Below, in pieces: positions 34,639 through 44,054 of a stretch of DNA of 64,000 nucleotides (positions within the stretch are counted from its first letter, which is position 1; the number at the start of each line of letters is the position of its first letter). The notes under the pieces were generated by a model, which worked only from the letters and a program-made list of their open reading frames with translations, made no database searches and was not told the origin of the DNA. Origin of the DNA: Flagellimonas taeanensis (GTDB taxonomy: Bacteria; Bacteroidota; Bacteroidia; Flavobacteriales; Flavobacteriaceae). The position numbers were made by a program, and so were the translations under genes. Location: contig NZ_QXFO01000027.1 in assembly GCF_003584105.1 (NCBI RefSeq), forward strand, positions 62,001 to 126,000. The letters are read 5' to 3'.

Positions 34639-34786
34639 CTGTCTTAAAAGTGTCATTCTGAATGAAATGAAGAATCTTTTTGATATTCAACTATTTAGCA
34701 ATAACACAATAAAGATTTTTCGACTGTCCCTTCGACTGCGCTCAAGGTGACAGATCAAGATGACAATTTGATCACTTTTAAGACAG
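34639..34786. repeat. 148-bp element with 14-bp terminal inverted repeats
   Basis: CTGTCTTAAAAGTG (34639-34652) and its exact complement CACTTTTAAGACAG (34773-34786) bracket 120 bases containing copy 3 of the dispersed repeat (34731-34752, TTCGACTGCGCTCAAGG on the plus strand). The right arm is followed by a T-run, so the whole may also work as terminator for the response regulator. Confidence 0.65.
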
Positions 34787-34821
34787 TTTCTTTTTTTAGA
34801 TCAAACGATTTTTTCATAGAA

Positions 34822-36471
34822 TCACTTCGCAAAGTACACGTAGATGGCGATTACGACCACACAGATGAAGGCACTGGCCAATTTGACGTGTTTCCAAGGC
34901 TCTATCGATACTTGCTTGGTATATTCCAGTTCAAAAGCTTCTTTCCTTGGATATATCTTGCCAATGATGAGCATGATGACAATGTTGGTGATGAACAATA
35001 TGGCCATCACATGAAGGTAATGGGGGTAGGCATCTGCTTCCACCATATGCAGTGCCTCGGGATCGGTAATGCCGTTTGCCTTGGCTTCGGCCAATGCATT
35101 GGCCACCATTCTCGGGCCCACGATGAACTGGCTGATGATGTATAGGATAGAGCCTGAAAGGATACCAATTTTGGCTGCAATGGCAGGGACCCTTTTGGTC
35201 AGATACCCCACTACAATGATGGTAAAGATGGGAATGCTGTAGATTCCATTGATTTCCTGTAAATAATTGAAAAGGCTACCGGCGTTTGCAATGAGCGGCG
35301 CAATGAACATGGCAGCCAGTGCCAAACAGATCCCGAAGATCTTTCCGTATTTTACGATGGTCATTTCGGAAGCCCCCTTATTGATGTGCTGCTTGTAGAT
35401 GTCAATGCCAAAAAGCGTCACCGAACTGTTGAGCACGCTATTGAACGAACTTAGTATGGCTCCAAAGAGCACGGCGGCAAAAAAGCCCATCAAAGGCTTT
35501 GGCAAAACGGCCCTTACCAGTTCGGGATAGGCCAGGTCACTGCTGGACAACCCACCTTCAAAATAATAGTAGGCGATCATTCCGGGCAAAACCAAGATGA
35601 TAGGCCCCAAAATCTTCAAAAAGGCAGCCAATAACAGCCCTTTTTGTCCTTCGGCCAGGCTTTTGGCACCCAATCCCCTTTGAATGATCTGCTGATTGGT
35701 CCCCCAATAAAACAATTGGACCAGCATCATACCCGTAAAAATGGTTGCGAAGGGAACTTCCTGTCCTGGGTTACCTGTAGAATCGAAACGTTCAGGATTC
35801 GCTGCCATTAAGGTGTCCAAGCCGTTCAAAACGCTACCGTCACCAATGGCCATCAACCCAAATACCGGAATGAGCAACCCTCCAATGATAAGCCCTATCG
35901 CATTGATACTGTCAGAAACGGCCACGGCCTTCAACCCTCCAAAAACTGCATAAATGGAACCAACAATACCGATGCCCCAAATACAGAGGAGCAATGCCGT
36001 GGAATCCGAAACACCGAGCAATTGGGGCACATCGAACATCCCGCTAATGGCCACGGACCCCGAATATAGGATCACAGGGAGAAGCACCACTACATAGCCC
36101 GTCAAGAACAGCCCCGAAGTAATGGTTTTGGTAGTGGTATCGAACCTCTTGGCCAAAAATTGTGGCACAGTGGTCAGACCGCCCTTTAAATAACGGGGCA
36201 GCAAGAACATGGCCGTTACCACGATGGCCAATGCGGCCAAGGTCTCCCAGGCCATCACCGACAACCCATCTTTGTAGGCACTGCCGTTGAGGCCTACAAT
36301 TTGCTCGGTAGAAAGGTTGGTCAAGAGCAATGAACCGGCAATGACGCCAGCGGTGAGGCTTCTTCCACCCAAGAAGTAACCGTCAGACGATGTTTCATCC
36401 GTTTTCCGAACGGACCACCAGGAAATGAACGCCACCAAGAGCGTAAATCCTAAAAATGATATAAGTGCCAT
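34822..36471 (-). CDS. Sodium:solute symporter (SSS family)
   Basis: 549 residues, paralogue of the 5160-6764 protein, with the same signatures (GYFLGGRSLTAGVIAGSLLL, TNLSTEQIVGLNGSAY) and about 14 membrane helices. It is divergent from the DUF5690 operon across 403 bases, so it may belong to the phosphonate-type locus; the substrate is not visible in the sequence. Confidence 0.9.
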   Translation of the reverse strand: MALISFLGFTLLVAFISWWSVRKTDETSSDGYFLGGRSLTAGVIAGSLLLTNLSTEQIVGLNGSAYKDGLSVMAWETLAALAIVVTAMFLLPRYLKGGLTTVPQFLAKRFDTTTKTITSGLFLTGYVVVLLPVILYSGSVAISGMFDVPQLLGVSDSTALLLCIWGIGIVGSIYAVFGGLKAVAVSDSINAIGLIIGGLLIPVFGLMAIGDGSVLNGLDTLMAANPERFDSTGNPGQEVPFATIFTGMMLVQLFYWGTNQQIIQRGLGAKSLAEGQKGLLLAAFLKILGPIILVLPGMIAYYYFEGGLSSSDLAYPELVRAVLPKPLMGFFAAVLFGAILSSFNSVLNSSVTLFGIDIYKQHINKGASEMTIVKYGKIFGICLALAAMFIAPLIANAGSLFNYLQEINGIYSIPIFTIIVVGYLTKRVPAIAAKIGILSGSILYIISQFIVGPRMVANALAEAKANGITDPEALHMVEADAYPHYLHVMAILFITNIVIMLIIGKIYPRKEAFELEYTKQVSIEPWKHVKLASAFICVVVIAIYVYFAK

Positions 36472-36874
36472 GTGTTACATTTTGATTCTTTGGCCCAAGG
36501 TGAAAGGCCGAAAGGGTTAGTTTGTTCTGTTAATTAAATTGGTCATTCGTATTTCAAATAACTCCAATGATCGTCCCTCTTTTGAGTGCAATCCGTTTCA
36601 AAATTCAAAAGGGGTATGACGGTCTCTTGCCCTGCTAATATAATCGGAATTTTCCAAAATACGGCTGACCGTCAGCAATCACTTGCGGAATGTTTCCATA
36701 ATGGTATTGGGAAAACCTTCTAGGGCTATGGGTCATTTTTTATGAAAAATGAAAGCAGGAAAGACAAACTGTTTTTGCTAACATTTTTTTAATCTTAAAG
36801 AGAAGATGGGTTTATACTAATTTGAGTTATTTGAAAAATAATTTTATTATTTGTAAACTTTTCGATGTAAAAAT
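36472..36874. other. Intergenic region with a palindrome
   Basis: 403 bases without a gene between the divergent SSS and DUF5690 genes. It contains one short perfect inverted repeat, GCTGAC-C-GTCAGC (36664-36676), a possible operator. I found no exact TANNTTTG box on either strand. Confidence 0.4.
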
Positions 36875-38155
36875 ATGCTCAAGAAACAGTCAAGCTTGGT
36901 CTTTGTGTTGCACGCATCACTTGCTGCTTTTGGAGCTTATTTTTGCATGTACGCCTTCAGAAAGCCTTTTTCGGTCGCCACTTTTGAGGGTATGGCCTTC
37001 ATGGGGATCAATTACAAAATTTTGTTGGTCATCGCCCAGGTTTTGGGATATGCCCTCTCCAAATTTGTGGGGATAAAGATCATATCGGAGCTCAAGTCCA
37101 GCAAAAGACTGCTTTTTTTCATCGCATTGATCCTGTTGGCCGAACTGTCACTGATTTTGTTCGCCCTTGTCCCCGCACCCTATAACCTGGTTTTCATGTT
37201 TCTGAACGGCCTGCCTTTGGGGATGATCTGGGGCATTGTGTTCTCCTATATCGAAGGAAGAAAGTTTACTGATATCTTGGGCGTTGTGCTATGTGCAAGT
37301 TTTATTGTGTCCAGCGGCGTGGTCAAGTCGGTGGGGCTCTATGTGATGGATTTTTGGGGTGTGAGCGAGTTTTGGATGCCCTCCGTCACAGGTGCTTTGT
37401 TCTTTTTGCCCCTCTTGTTGTGCGCTTACCTGTTGCAAAATGTACCACCGCCTACGGCAGAGGACATCGAATCACGAACAGAACGTGTGCCCATGACTGG
37501 GGCGGATAGGAAACGGTTGGTCAAGCAATTCTTCTTTCCCCTGCTATTGGTGGTTGTGTTTTATACCTTCCTTACCGCTTTTAGGGACTTTAGGGACAAT
37601 TTTGCCCGCGAGCTTTGGGACAGTATCGGATACCAAGGGGACATTTCGGTATTTTCCACATCGGAGATCATCATCGCAATAGTCGTGCTCGTGATCATTG
37701 GTTCCATTTTTTACATCAAGGACAATTATAGGGCCTTGCTGACCTATCATTTGCTGCTCCTATTGGGGGCATTGGTGCTTGGCATCTCCACGGTGATGTT
37801 CCAAACGGGGGTCTTGGATTCCTTTCTATGGATGGTCTGTACGGGTTTTGGGCTCTACATCTGTTATGTACCCTTCAACTGTCTCTTCTTTGACCGGTTC
37901 ATCGCCACTTTTAAAATCAAGGGAAACTCAGGTTTTCTGATCTATATTGCCGATGCCTTTGGATATATGGGCAGTGTGCTGGTATTGCTGTATAAAAACT
38001 TCGGACAGGCCAAGCTGTCCTGGCTCAATTTCTTTGTGTATGGCACTTATGCCGTGGCACTTATCGGGATAGTGATCACCATTGTACTGTTCCTTCATTT
38101 TGGGGCAAGACGAAAATCTGAACAGACCAACAAACAATTGGATTATGGACAATAG
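36875..38155 (+). CDS. DUF5690 membrane protein resembling organophosphate antiporters
   Basis: 426 residues, about 12 membrane helices, MFS-like. Read against E. coli GlpT from memory, several key segments coincide: AFGAYFCMYAFRKPFSVATF (Arg29) with the first phosphate-binding Arg segment, GYALSKFVG with the next helix, LPLGMIWG with helix 4, FYTFLTAFRDFRDNF (Arg237/240) with the second substrate Arg, and FGYMGSVL near the end. I infer an organophosphate or phosphonate transporter. It overlaps the FAD oxidoreductase gene by 11 bases. DUF5690 is officially of unknown function. Confidence 0.8.
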   Translation: MLKKQSSLVFVLHASLAAFGAYFCMYAFRKPFSVATFEGMAFMGINYKILLVIAQVLGYALSKFVGIKIISELKSSKRLLFFIALILLAELSLILFALVPAPYNLVFMFLNGLPLGMIWGIVFSYIEGRKFTDILGVVLCASFIVSSGVVKSVGLYVMDFWGVSEFWMPSVTGALFFLPLLLCAYLLQNVPPPTAEDIESRTERVPMTGADRKRLVKQFFFPLLLVVVFYTFLTAFRDFRDNFARELWDSIGYQGDISVFSTSEIIIAIVVLVIIGSIFYIKDNYRALLTYHLLLLLGALVLGISTVMFQTGVLDSFLWMVCTGFGLYICYVPFNCLFFDRFIATFKIKGNSGFLIYIADAFGYMGSVLVLLYKNFGQAKLSWLNFFVYGTYAVALIGIVITIVLFLHFGARRKSEQTNKQLDYGQ

Positions 38156-39317
38156 ATATGATGTTGTGATAGTGGGCGGCGGCATTTTGGGTACTTTTCA
38201 TGCTTATCACGCACTGGAACAGGGGCTTAAGGTCTGTTTGCTGGAAAAAGATGCCTATCCGCAAGGGGCGACCACCCAAAATTTTGGACAGGTGGTACCC
38301 TCCGGGATGAATTCCAAATGGCAAAAATTGGGTAGGGAGAGTCTCCGTATTTATAAGGATATCCAATCCCAGTTTGACATCAGTATTCGCCAAAACGGGA
38401 CGGTCTATCTGGCCTCCAATGAAGAAGAGGAACAGCTTTTGGTAGAGCTCAGGGCCATCAACAACAACAATGACTATGCCTCCCGAATGCTCACCAAAGG
38501 GGAATGTATGGACCGATATCCGGGACTGCGAAAGGAATATGTGAAGGCCGGACTCTTTTTCCCCGATGAGGTTACCGTGGAACCAAGGACCATGATCCAT
38601 AGACTGCAAGAGTATTTGACCACCCAAAAGGGGTTGACCATGAAGACTCATTTCACTGTGGTGTCCTGTGAAAGAAATGGGGATTGGACAACGGTGAGGA
38701 GCACCAGCAATGAAGCCGTGTTGGCCAAAAAAGTGATCATTTGCAATGGAAGTGATTTCAAGAATCTATATCCTGAGGTGTTTGCCCAGAGTGATCTGGA
38801 AGTCTCCAAGCTGCAGATGATGCAGACCAAGCCGCAGAAAGACTATTCCCTAAAAGGTTCTATCTTGACCGGGTGGTCCATCAGAAGGTATGAGGCGTTC
38901 CATGAGTGCCCATCATTTGCCCAGGTCAAACAAAATGAGCCGGCGGACAGCCTTCAAAAAAAGTGGGGTGTGCACATCCTTTTCAAACAGGCGATGGATG
39001 GTTCGGTGATCTTGGGCGATTCGCACCAATATGCCGATGTGGATAAGATGGAAGACCTAGGGTATGACCTGGATATGGACATTGATCATTTTATGCTGGA
39101 AGAGGCCAAAAAAATAATGGAACTGCCCACTTACGAAATTCAAAGAAGATGGTATGGCATGTACTCGCAGTGCAAGACAATCGATATTTTCCAAAAGACC
39201 ATTGACGAGCATATACACATCGTCACCGGAATTGGGGGTAAAGGAATGACGGGAAGTGCAGGTTTTGCCAAAAAGAACATTGCTACAATTTTTAATAAAC
39301 AGAGAATCAACCTATGA
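38145..39317 (+). CDS. TIGR03364-type FAD-dependent amine oxidoreductase (phosphonate-linked)
   Basis: 390 residues from MDNRYDVVIVGGGILGTFHA, a D-amino-acid-oxidase-like FAD fold, ending in the second FAD-contact segment HIVTGIGGKGMTGSAGFAKK. This clade recurs beside phosphonate genes; related enzymes oxidise aminoethylphosphonate or its N-methyl form to phosphonoacetaldehyde. It overlaps the PhnX-like gene by 4 bases (ATGA), which fits direct hand-over of that aldehyde. The exact amine substrate is inferred. Confidence 0.82.
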   Translation: MDNRYDVVIVGGGILGTFHAYHALEQGLKVCLLEKDAYPQGATTQNFGQVVPSGMNSKWQKLGRESLRIYKDIQSQFDISIRQNGTVYLASNEEEEQLLVELRAINNNNDYASRMLTKGECMDRYPGLRKEYVKAGLFFPDEVTVEPRTMIHRLQEYLTTQKGLTMKTHFTVVSCERNGDWTTVRSTSNEAVLAKKVIICNGSDFKNLYPEVFAQSDLEVSKLQMMQTKPQKDYSLKGSILTGWSIRRYEAFHECPSFAQVKQNEPADSLQKKWGVHILFKQAMDGSVILGDSHQYADVDKMEDLGYDLDMDIDHFMLEEAKKIMELPTYEIQRRWYGMYSQCKTIDIFQKTIDEHIHIVTGIGGKGMTGSAGFAKKNIATIFNKQRINL

Positions 39318-39988
39318 AGGAAATAAAACTTGCGGTTTTTGATATGGCCGGCACCACGGTGAACGAGGACAATGTAGTGTACAAAACGGTCAAGAAGGCT
39401 TTGGCCAAATCAGGAGTGGAGGTCACGCTGGACACCGTGTTGGAATTTGGTGCGGGAAAGGAAAAGTTCAAGGCCATTTCCGATATCTTGGAGGAGACGC
39501 AAACCAATGGGGTGGATGCCAAGGCCGTGTTCGAAGATTTTAAAGTGATGCTGAGGGAGGCCTATGAAAACCTTGAAGTGACATCCTACGATGGCGTTGA
39601 GGAACTGTTCGGGGTTTTAAGGGCCCATGGGGTGAAAGTGGTGCTCAATACGGGCTATGACAGGAAAACAGCACAATCCCTTTTGGACAAATTGGGATGG
39701 ATCGTTGGACTTCAGATCGATGGCCTGATCACGGCCGATGATGTGGAGAAGGGAAGGCCTTCTTCGGAAATGATAGACAAGGCCATGGAAATGTTCCGCA
39801 TAACAGATTCGGAACAGGTGCTCAAGGCCGGAGATTCCGTAATCGATATTGAAGAGGGCAAAAATGCCAACTGCGGCATCACCGTGGGAGTGCTCACGGG
39901 AGCGCAGACCCGAGAGCAATTGGAGACCGCAGACCCGACCATGATTCTCGATTCCTTGAGCGAACTGGCCAAGGTTTTGTTCCCTTGA
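39314..39988 (+). CDS. Phosphonatase-like HAD hydrolase (TIGR03351, PhnX-like)
   Basis: 224 residues. The HAD nucleophile motif reads FDMAGTTVNED (Asp10), the DxAGT form of phosphonoacetaldehyde hydrolase. In the cap, EFGAGKEKFKAI places Lys49 where PhnX has the Schiff-base lysine (MGLLK). Motifs II (LNTGYDR) and IV (AGDSVIDIEEG) are intact. It would split phosphonoacetaldehyde into acetaldehyde and phosphate. It is the last gene of its operon; its stop abuts the convergent regulator gene. Confidence 0.85.
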   Translation: MKEIKLAVFDMAGTTVNEDNVVYKTVKKALAKSGVEVTLDTVLEFGAGKEKFKAISDILEETQTNGVDAKAVFEDFKVMLREAYENLEVTSYDGVEELFGVLRAHGVKVVLNTGYDRKTAQSLLDKLGWIVGLQIDGLITADDVEKGRPSSEMIDKAMEMFRITDSEQVLKAGDSVIDIEEGKNANCGITVGVLTGAQTREQLETADPTMILDSLSELAKVLFP

Positions 39989-40555
39989 TCAAATAAAGAA
40001 ATAGACCACTAACATCTTGGAGGCCACTATGCCACGATTTACGGGAACATGGGGGATTCTACCATCAAAGAAAATGGAATCCCCTTCTTGTAGCAGTACC
40101 TCTTGGTCCCCAATCTCGTAATAGCATTCCCCGCTCAGCACATATTTGAACTCGAAGGCGTCCGTGACCACTTTGTCACGCTTGGAGTTGGGCTTTACTT
40201 CAAGAAGTACACTTTCAAACCCTACCGAGTTCAATTGCTTGCCAAAAATGTAACTGTAGCTGAATCCTATCGCCTCGTCCTCCTTTTCAATAAGGGTATG
40301 GTCGTCCTTTCTGGAAACTAGGAAGTTTTGGCCGTTCACCTTGGGCATCCCATCAAAAAAAGCAGTCATTTCGGTCCCGAGCGCACCAACGATCTTCAAG
40401 AACACGGGCAGGGAAGGTATGGTCCTTCCGTTTTCGATGCGGGAAATGAGCCCAGCGGTCACTCCGGCATCGATGGCAACTTCACTGATGGTCTTTTTAT
40501 TGCCCTTTCGGATTTCTTTGATCCGTTTGCCTATACCGATGAGATAGTCTTCCAT
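39989..40555 (-). CDS. XRE-family regulator with cupin sensor domain
   Basis: 188 residues: an N-terminal helix-turn-helix (GKRIKEIRKGNKKTISEVAI, VTAGLISRIENGRTIPS) and a C-terminal cupin (DAFEFKYVLSGECYYEIGDQ, DSIFFDGRIPHVPVN). Such proteins bind a small metabolite or metal in the cupin. It lies between the two operons of the locus, convergent with one and divergent from susC, so it is the obvious local regulator. Confidence 0.88.
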   Translation of the reverse strand: MEDYLIGIGKRIKEIRKGNKKTISEVAIDAGVTAGLISRIENGRTIPSLPVFLKIVGALGTEMTAFFDGMPKVNGQNFLVSRKDDHTLIEKEDEAIGFSYSYIFGKQLNSVGFESVLLEVKPNSKRDKVVTDAFEFKYVLSGECYYEIGDQEVLLQEGDSIFFDGRIPHVPVNRGIVASKMLVVYFFI

Positions 40556-40684
40556 AATATGTCTTTAATTAGGTATGCCCATTTTCAATAACCATAAATA
40601 CTAAAAAAACACGATAAACCCTATGATGGGGCTTGTGAACATTGAAAAGTACTGTTTTTGAAGCAGTTTAAAAAGTGAATATTT

Positions 40685-40699
40685 GTAAATAATGTTTAC
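40685..40699. promoter_or_regulatory. Inverted repeat upstream of susC
   Basis: GTAAA-TAATG-TTTAC lies between the XRE-cupin gene and susC. It is a candidate operator for that regulator; no exact -7 box was found near it. Confidence 0.35.
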
Positions 40700-40825
40700 C
40701 TAACATTCCAAGGATTCTTTTAACCATTCCATATCCTTTTTTTAATCTGTATAGCGGCATGTCTTAACTCTTGTGTTGGATATTTGTTGATAAATAATTA
40801 ACCAATTTTTACAAATATTCAACAA

Positions 40826-43800
40826 ATGAAAAAATCAATCGTAGCGTTTTTACTTGCCTTTACCGTAAGTATCATAGGCTATTCACAAGGCACCTTTTCA
40901 GGAAAGGTGGTGGATGAGAACAACGTGCCACTTCCAGGGGCATCGGTGGTTGTTAAAGGTGGTAGCGTAGGTGTTGCCACGGATTTTGATGGGAACTTCC
41001 AGATTGAACTTTCGCAGGGAGGGGAAATATTGGAGGTATCCTATATAGGATATGTGTCCCAAGATTTTGACACGACGGGAAAGACCACGGCAACCATAAT
41101 GTTGCAGCCCGATTCACAACAATTGGACGAAGTGGTGGTAACGGCCCTGGGCATCCAAAGGGAGACCAAGAAACTTGCCTATGCCGTCCAGAAAGTCTCC
41201 GGGGAGGAAATCTCGGAGGCAAAGGAGACCAATGTGGTGAACTCACTGGCCGGTAAAATGGCAGGGGTGCAGGTCACCGGTGGAAACTCGGGAGTTGGAT
41301 CCACTTCGCAGATCATCATTAGGGGTGAAAACTCATTGAACCCCAGTCCAAATGCCAACTCCCCGCTATTTGTGGTCGATGGTATACCAATCAACAACAA
41401 TGTGAACAATACTGGGAGTGAGGGCAATATGGGTGTTGACTATGGTAATGGTGCCATGGACATCAATCCGGACGATGTGGAGACCATGACGGTACTGAAA
41501 GGTCCCAATGCCACCGCACTTTATGGTTCCAGAGGGGCCAATGGCGTCATCTTGATCACTACCAAATCAGGGAAGGGATCCAAAGGAATCGGGGTTTCAT
41601 ACACTAACAACACCACGTTTGAAGATTTGTTGACCTTGCCGAAGTACCAAAACCGCTACGGACAGGGGTCCAATGGACAATTTGCTTTCAACGATGGGGG
41701 ACAGAACCGCTCCTTAACGGGTGGTATCAACGATCATGTGGACGAGAGCTGGGGCCCTGCCTTGAACGGACAGTTGATCCCTCAACACGATAGCCCCACC
41801 ACAAGTGGTCTGCGTGCAGGGGATGTCCATGTAAGACCAAGGAATTCGGATGGTACTTTCGCCGACGAGATCATAGCCACTCCGTTTTCACCACAGCCAA
41901 GCAATATTGATGATTTCTTCAGGACCGGGTTCACCCTGAGCAACAATATTGCCCTGACCGGGGGCAATGAGGATGGGAATTTTAGGGTGTCCTTTACCGA
42001 CCTTCAGAGCGAGAGCGTGATCCCAAACTCCAATTTTAAAAGAAGGGCCTATCAGGTGAACGGATCGTATAACCTAACGGATTGGTTGAAGGTGACCGGT
42101 TCCATGAACTACATCAATTCCAATTCACGCAACCGTCCGAACAACTCTTACGGTACCGAGAACGTAATGTACCTCTGGATTTGGTTTGGCCGTCACATCA
42201 ACATGAACAATTTAAGGGATTACTGGCAGCCCGGTCTGGAAGGGGTGCAGCAATTCAACTACAACTATAATTATCACGACAACCCGTTCTTCACGGTTTT
42301 CGAAAATACCAACGCCTTCAACAAGGACCGCTTGATCACCAATCTCAGGGCGGATATTCAGTTGGCCAAGGGCCTTAGTTTCATGTTTCGTTCCGGATTC
42401 GATTATTCCAACGAACTGGACAAGCGTAAAAGGGCCTATTCCACCCAGCGTTTCCCGAACGGACAGTATCGGGAGGATTTCATCTATGCCTATGAACAGA
42501 ACACGGATTTCTTATTGGCTTACAATACAGAGATTAATCAAGATTTTGATTTTGGGGTTTCTTTTGGTGGAAACCACCGTTCGGCAAAGAACAGGTACCA
42601 GCGGATCAGTGCCAACTCACTGTCCATCCCCGGCATCTACAATTTTGGAAATGCTGCCGAACCGTTGACACAGAGCGATTATGATGGAAAGTTCACTGTG
42701 AACAGTCTCTATGCCTTTTCGAACGTTTCCTACAAAGACTATGCATTCTTGGATGTGACCGCACGTAACGACTGGTCCTCCACACTGCCCGATGGCAACA
42801 ACAGCTACTTCTACCCATCCGTGGGATTGAGCTTTATCCTTTCCGATATGTTCACCATGCCCCAAGCCATCAGCTTTGCAAAGCTTCGGGGAGGTTGGGC
42901 CAGCGTGGGTAACGATACGGACCCATACAATTTGGCCGCTACCTATGGTTTTGGAAACACGTTTAACGGTTTCTCAAGGGTATATTCACCGTCAGAGTTG
43001 AAGTTGTCCGACCTTAAGCCTGAGCGTACCAACTCCTTTGAGGTAGGTGCCGATGTAAGGTTCTTTGGTAGTCGATTGGGCTTGGACGTAGCAGCCTATA
43101 AATCGGTGACCAACAACCAGATCCTTTCCTTGCCCGTGTCCAATACATCAGGCTACAGCACTAGGGTCATCAATGCTGGGGAAGTGGAGAACAAAGGCTT
43201 GGAGGTTACTTTGACAGCCACCCCGGTCCAAACCGATAGCTTTAGCTGGAACACCAATATCAATTTCACCGCGAACCGCGGAGAGGTCAAGGAACTTACC
43301 GATGGGTTGGATAGCTATTTGGTAAAATCCAACTACCTGCAAGTCGTAGCGGAAGTAGGAGGCCGTATGGGAGATTTGTACGGAACAGGTTTCGAGCAGG
43401 TCACCGATAAAAGCAGCCCTTATTATGGACAATGGATCATTGACCCCAATTCTGGTCTTCCCATTAGAAGCAATGAACTCAGAAACCTTGGAAACTACAA
43501 TCCAGATTTTATGGTCGGTTTCCAGAACAGCTTCAGCTATAAGAACTTCAGGTTTGGATTCTTGTTCGATTGGAGGCAGGGAGGTGTTTACCATTCCAGA
43601 ACGGTTGCCATAGGGGGAACAACAGGGATGTTGGACTTTACGGTTCCCGGACGTGAATCAGGAATCGTTGCCCAAGGTGTGATCGACAATGGGAGCGGGT
43701 CCTATACCCCCAACACTACCAGTGTGAACGCATCCAATTATTACTCCCATGTGTACAATAGGGGCAATGAGCAAAGCTCCATGTTCGATGCCACCTATGT

Positions 43801-44035
43801 AAAACTGAGAGAGGTGAAACTAGGGTATACCTTCCCAAGGAAATTATTGGAGAAGACCCCGTTGAAATCGGCATCCGTTGCATTGGTTGGCCGTAATCTG
43901 GCCTTGTGGACGGAGAACGACCATGTGGATCCCGAGACCATTTCCCTATCCGGAGGCTCCATTGTTCCCGGTGTTGAGGATATGGCCCTGCCGAGCACCA
44001 GAAGCTTCGGTCTGAATCTAAACGTAGAATTTTAA
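40826..44035 (+). CDS. susC: SusC/RagA-type TonB-linked outer-membrane protein
   Basis: 1069 residues: signal peptide MKKSIVAFLLAFTVSIIGYS, a carboxypeptidase-like domain (GKVVDENNVPLPGASVVVKG), a TonB plug with the SusC signature (LYGSRGANGVILITTKSGKG) and a large barrel ending SFGLNLNVEF. It imports a ligand captured by the SusD lipoprotein 19 bases downstream. No glycoside hydrolases adjoin it; phosphoesterases and phosphonate enzymes do, which points to a phosphorus-bearing ligand. Confidence 0.95.
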   Translation: MKKSIVAFLLAFTVSIIGYSQGTFSGKVVDENNVPLPGASVVVKGGSVGVATDFDGNFQIELSQGGEILEVSYIGYVSQDFDTTGKTTATIMLQPDSQQLDEVVVTALGIQRETKKLAYAVQKVSGEEISEAKETNVVNSLAGKMAGVQVTGGNSGVGSTSQIIIRGENSLNPSPNANSPLFVVDGIPINNNVNNTGSEGNMGVDYGNGAMDINPDDVETMTVLKGPNATALYGSRGANGVILITTKSGKGSKGIGVSYTNNTTFEDLLTLPKYQNRYGQGSNGQFAFNDGGQNRSLTGGINDHVDESWGPALNGQLIPQHDSPTTSGLRAGDVHVRPRNSDGTFADEIIATPFSPQPSNIDDFFRTGFTLSNNIALTGGNEDGNFRVSFTDLQSESVIPNSNFKRRAYQVNGSYNLTDWLKVTGSMNYINSNSRNRPNNSYGTENVMYLWIWFGRHINMNNLRDYWQPGLEGVQQFNYNYNYHDNPFFTVFENTNAFNKDRLITNLRADIQLAKGLSFMFRSGFDYSNELDKRKRAYSTQRFPNGQYREDFIYAYEQNTDFLLAYNTEINQDFDFGVSFGGNHRSAKNRYQRISANSLSIPGIYNFGNAAEPLTQSDYDGKFTVNSLYAFSNVSYKDYAFLDVTARNDWSSTLPDGNNSYFYPSVGLSFILSDMFTMPQAISFAKLRGGWASVGNDTDPYNLAATYGFGNTFNGFSRVYSPSELKLSDLKPERTNSFEVGADVRFFGSRLGLDVAAYKSVTNNQILSLPVSNTSGYSTRVINAGEVENKGLEVTLTATPVQTDSFSWNTNINFTANRGEVKELTDGLDSYLVKSNYLQVVAEVGGRMGDLYGTGFEQVTDKSSPYYGQWIIDPNSGLPIRSNELRNLGNYNPDFMVGFQNSFSYKNFRFGFLFDWRQGGVYHSRTVAIGGTTGMLDFTVPGRESGIVAQGVIDNGSGSYTPNTTSVNASNYYSHVYNRGNEQSSMFDATYVKLREVKLGYTFPRKLLEKTPLKSASVALVGRNLALWTENDHVDPETISLSGGSIVPGVEDMALPSTRSFGLNLNVEF

Positions 44036-44054
44036 ATACCCAAGAATCAAGAAG

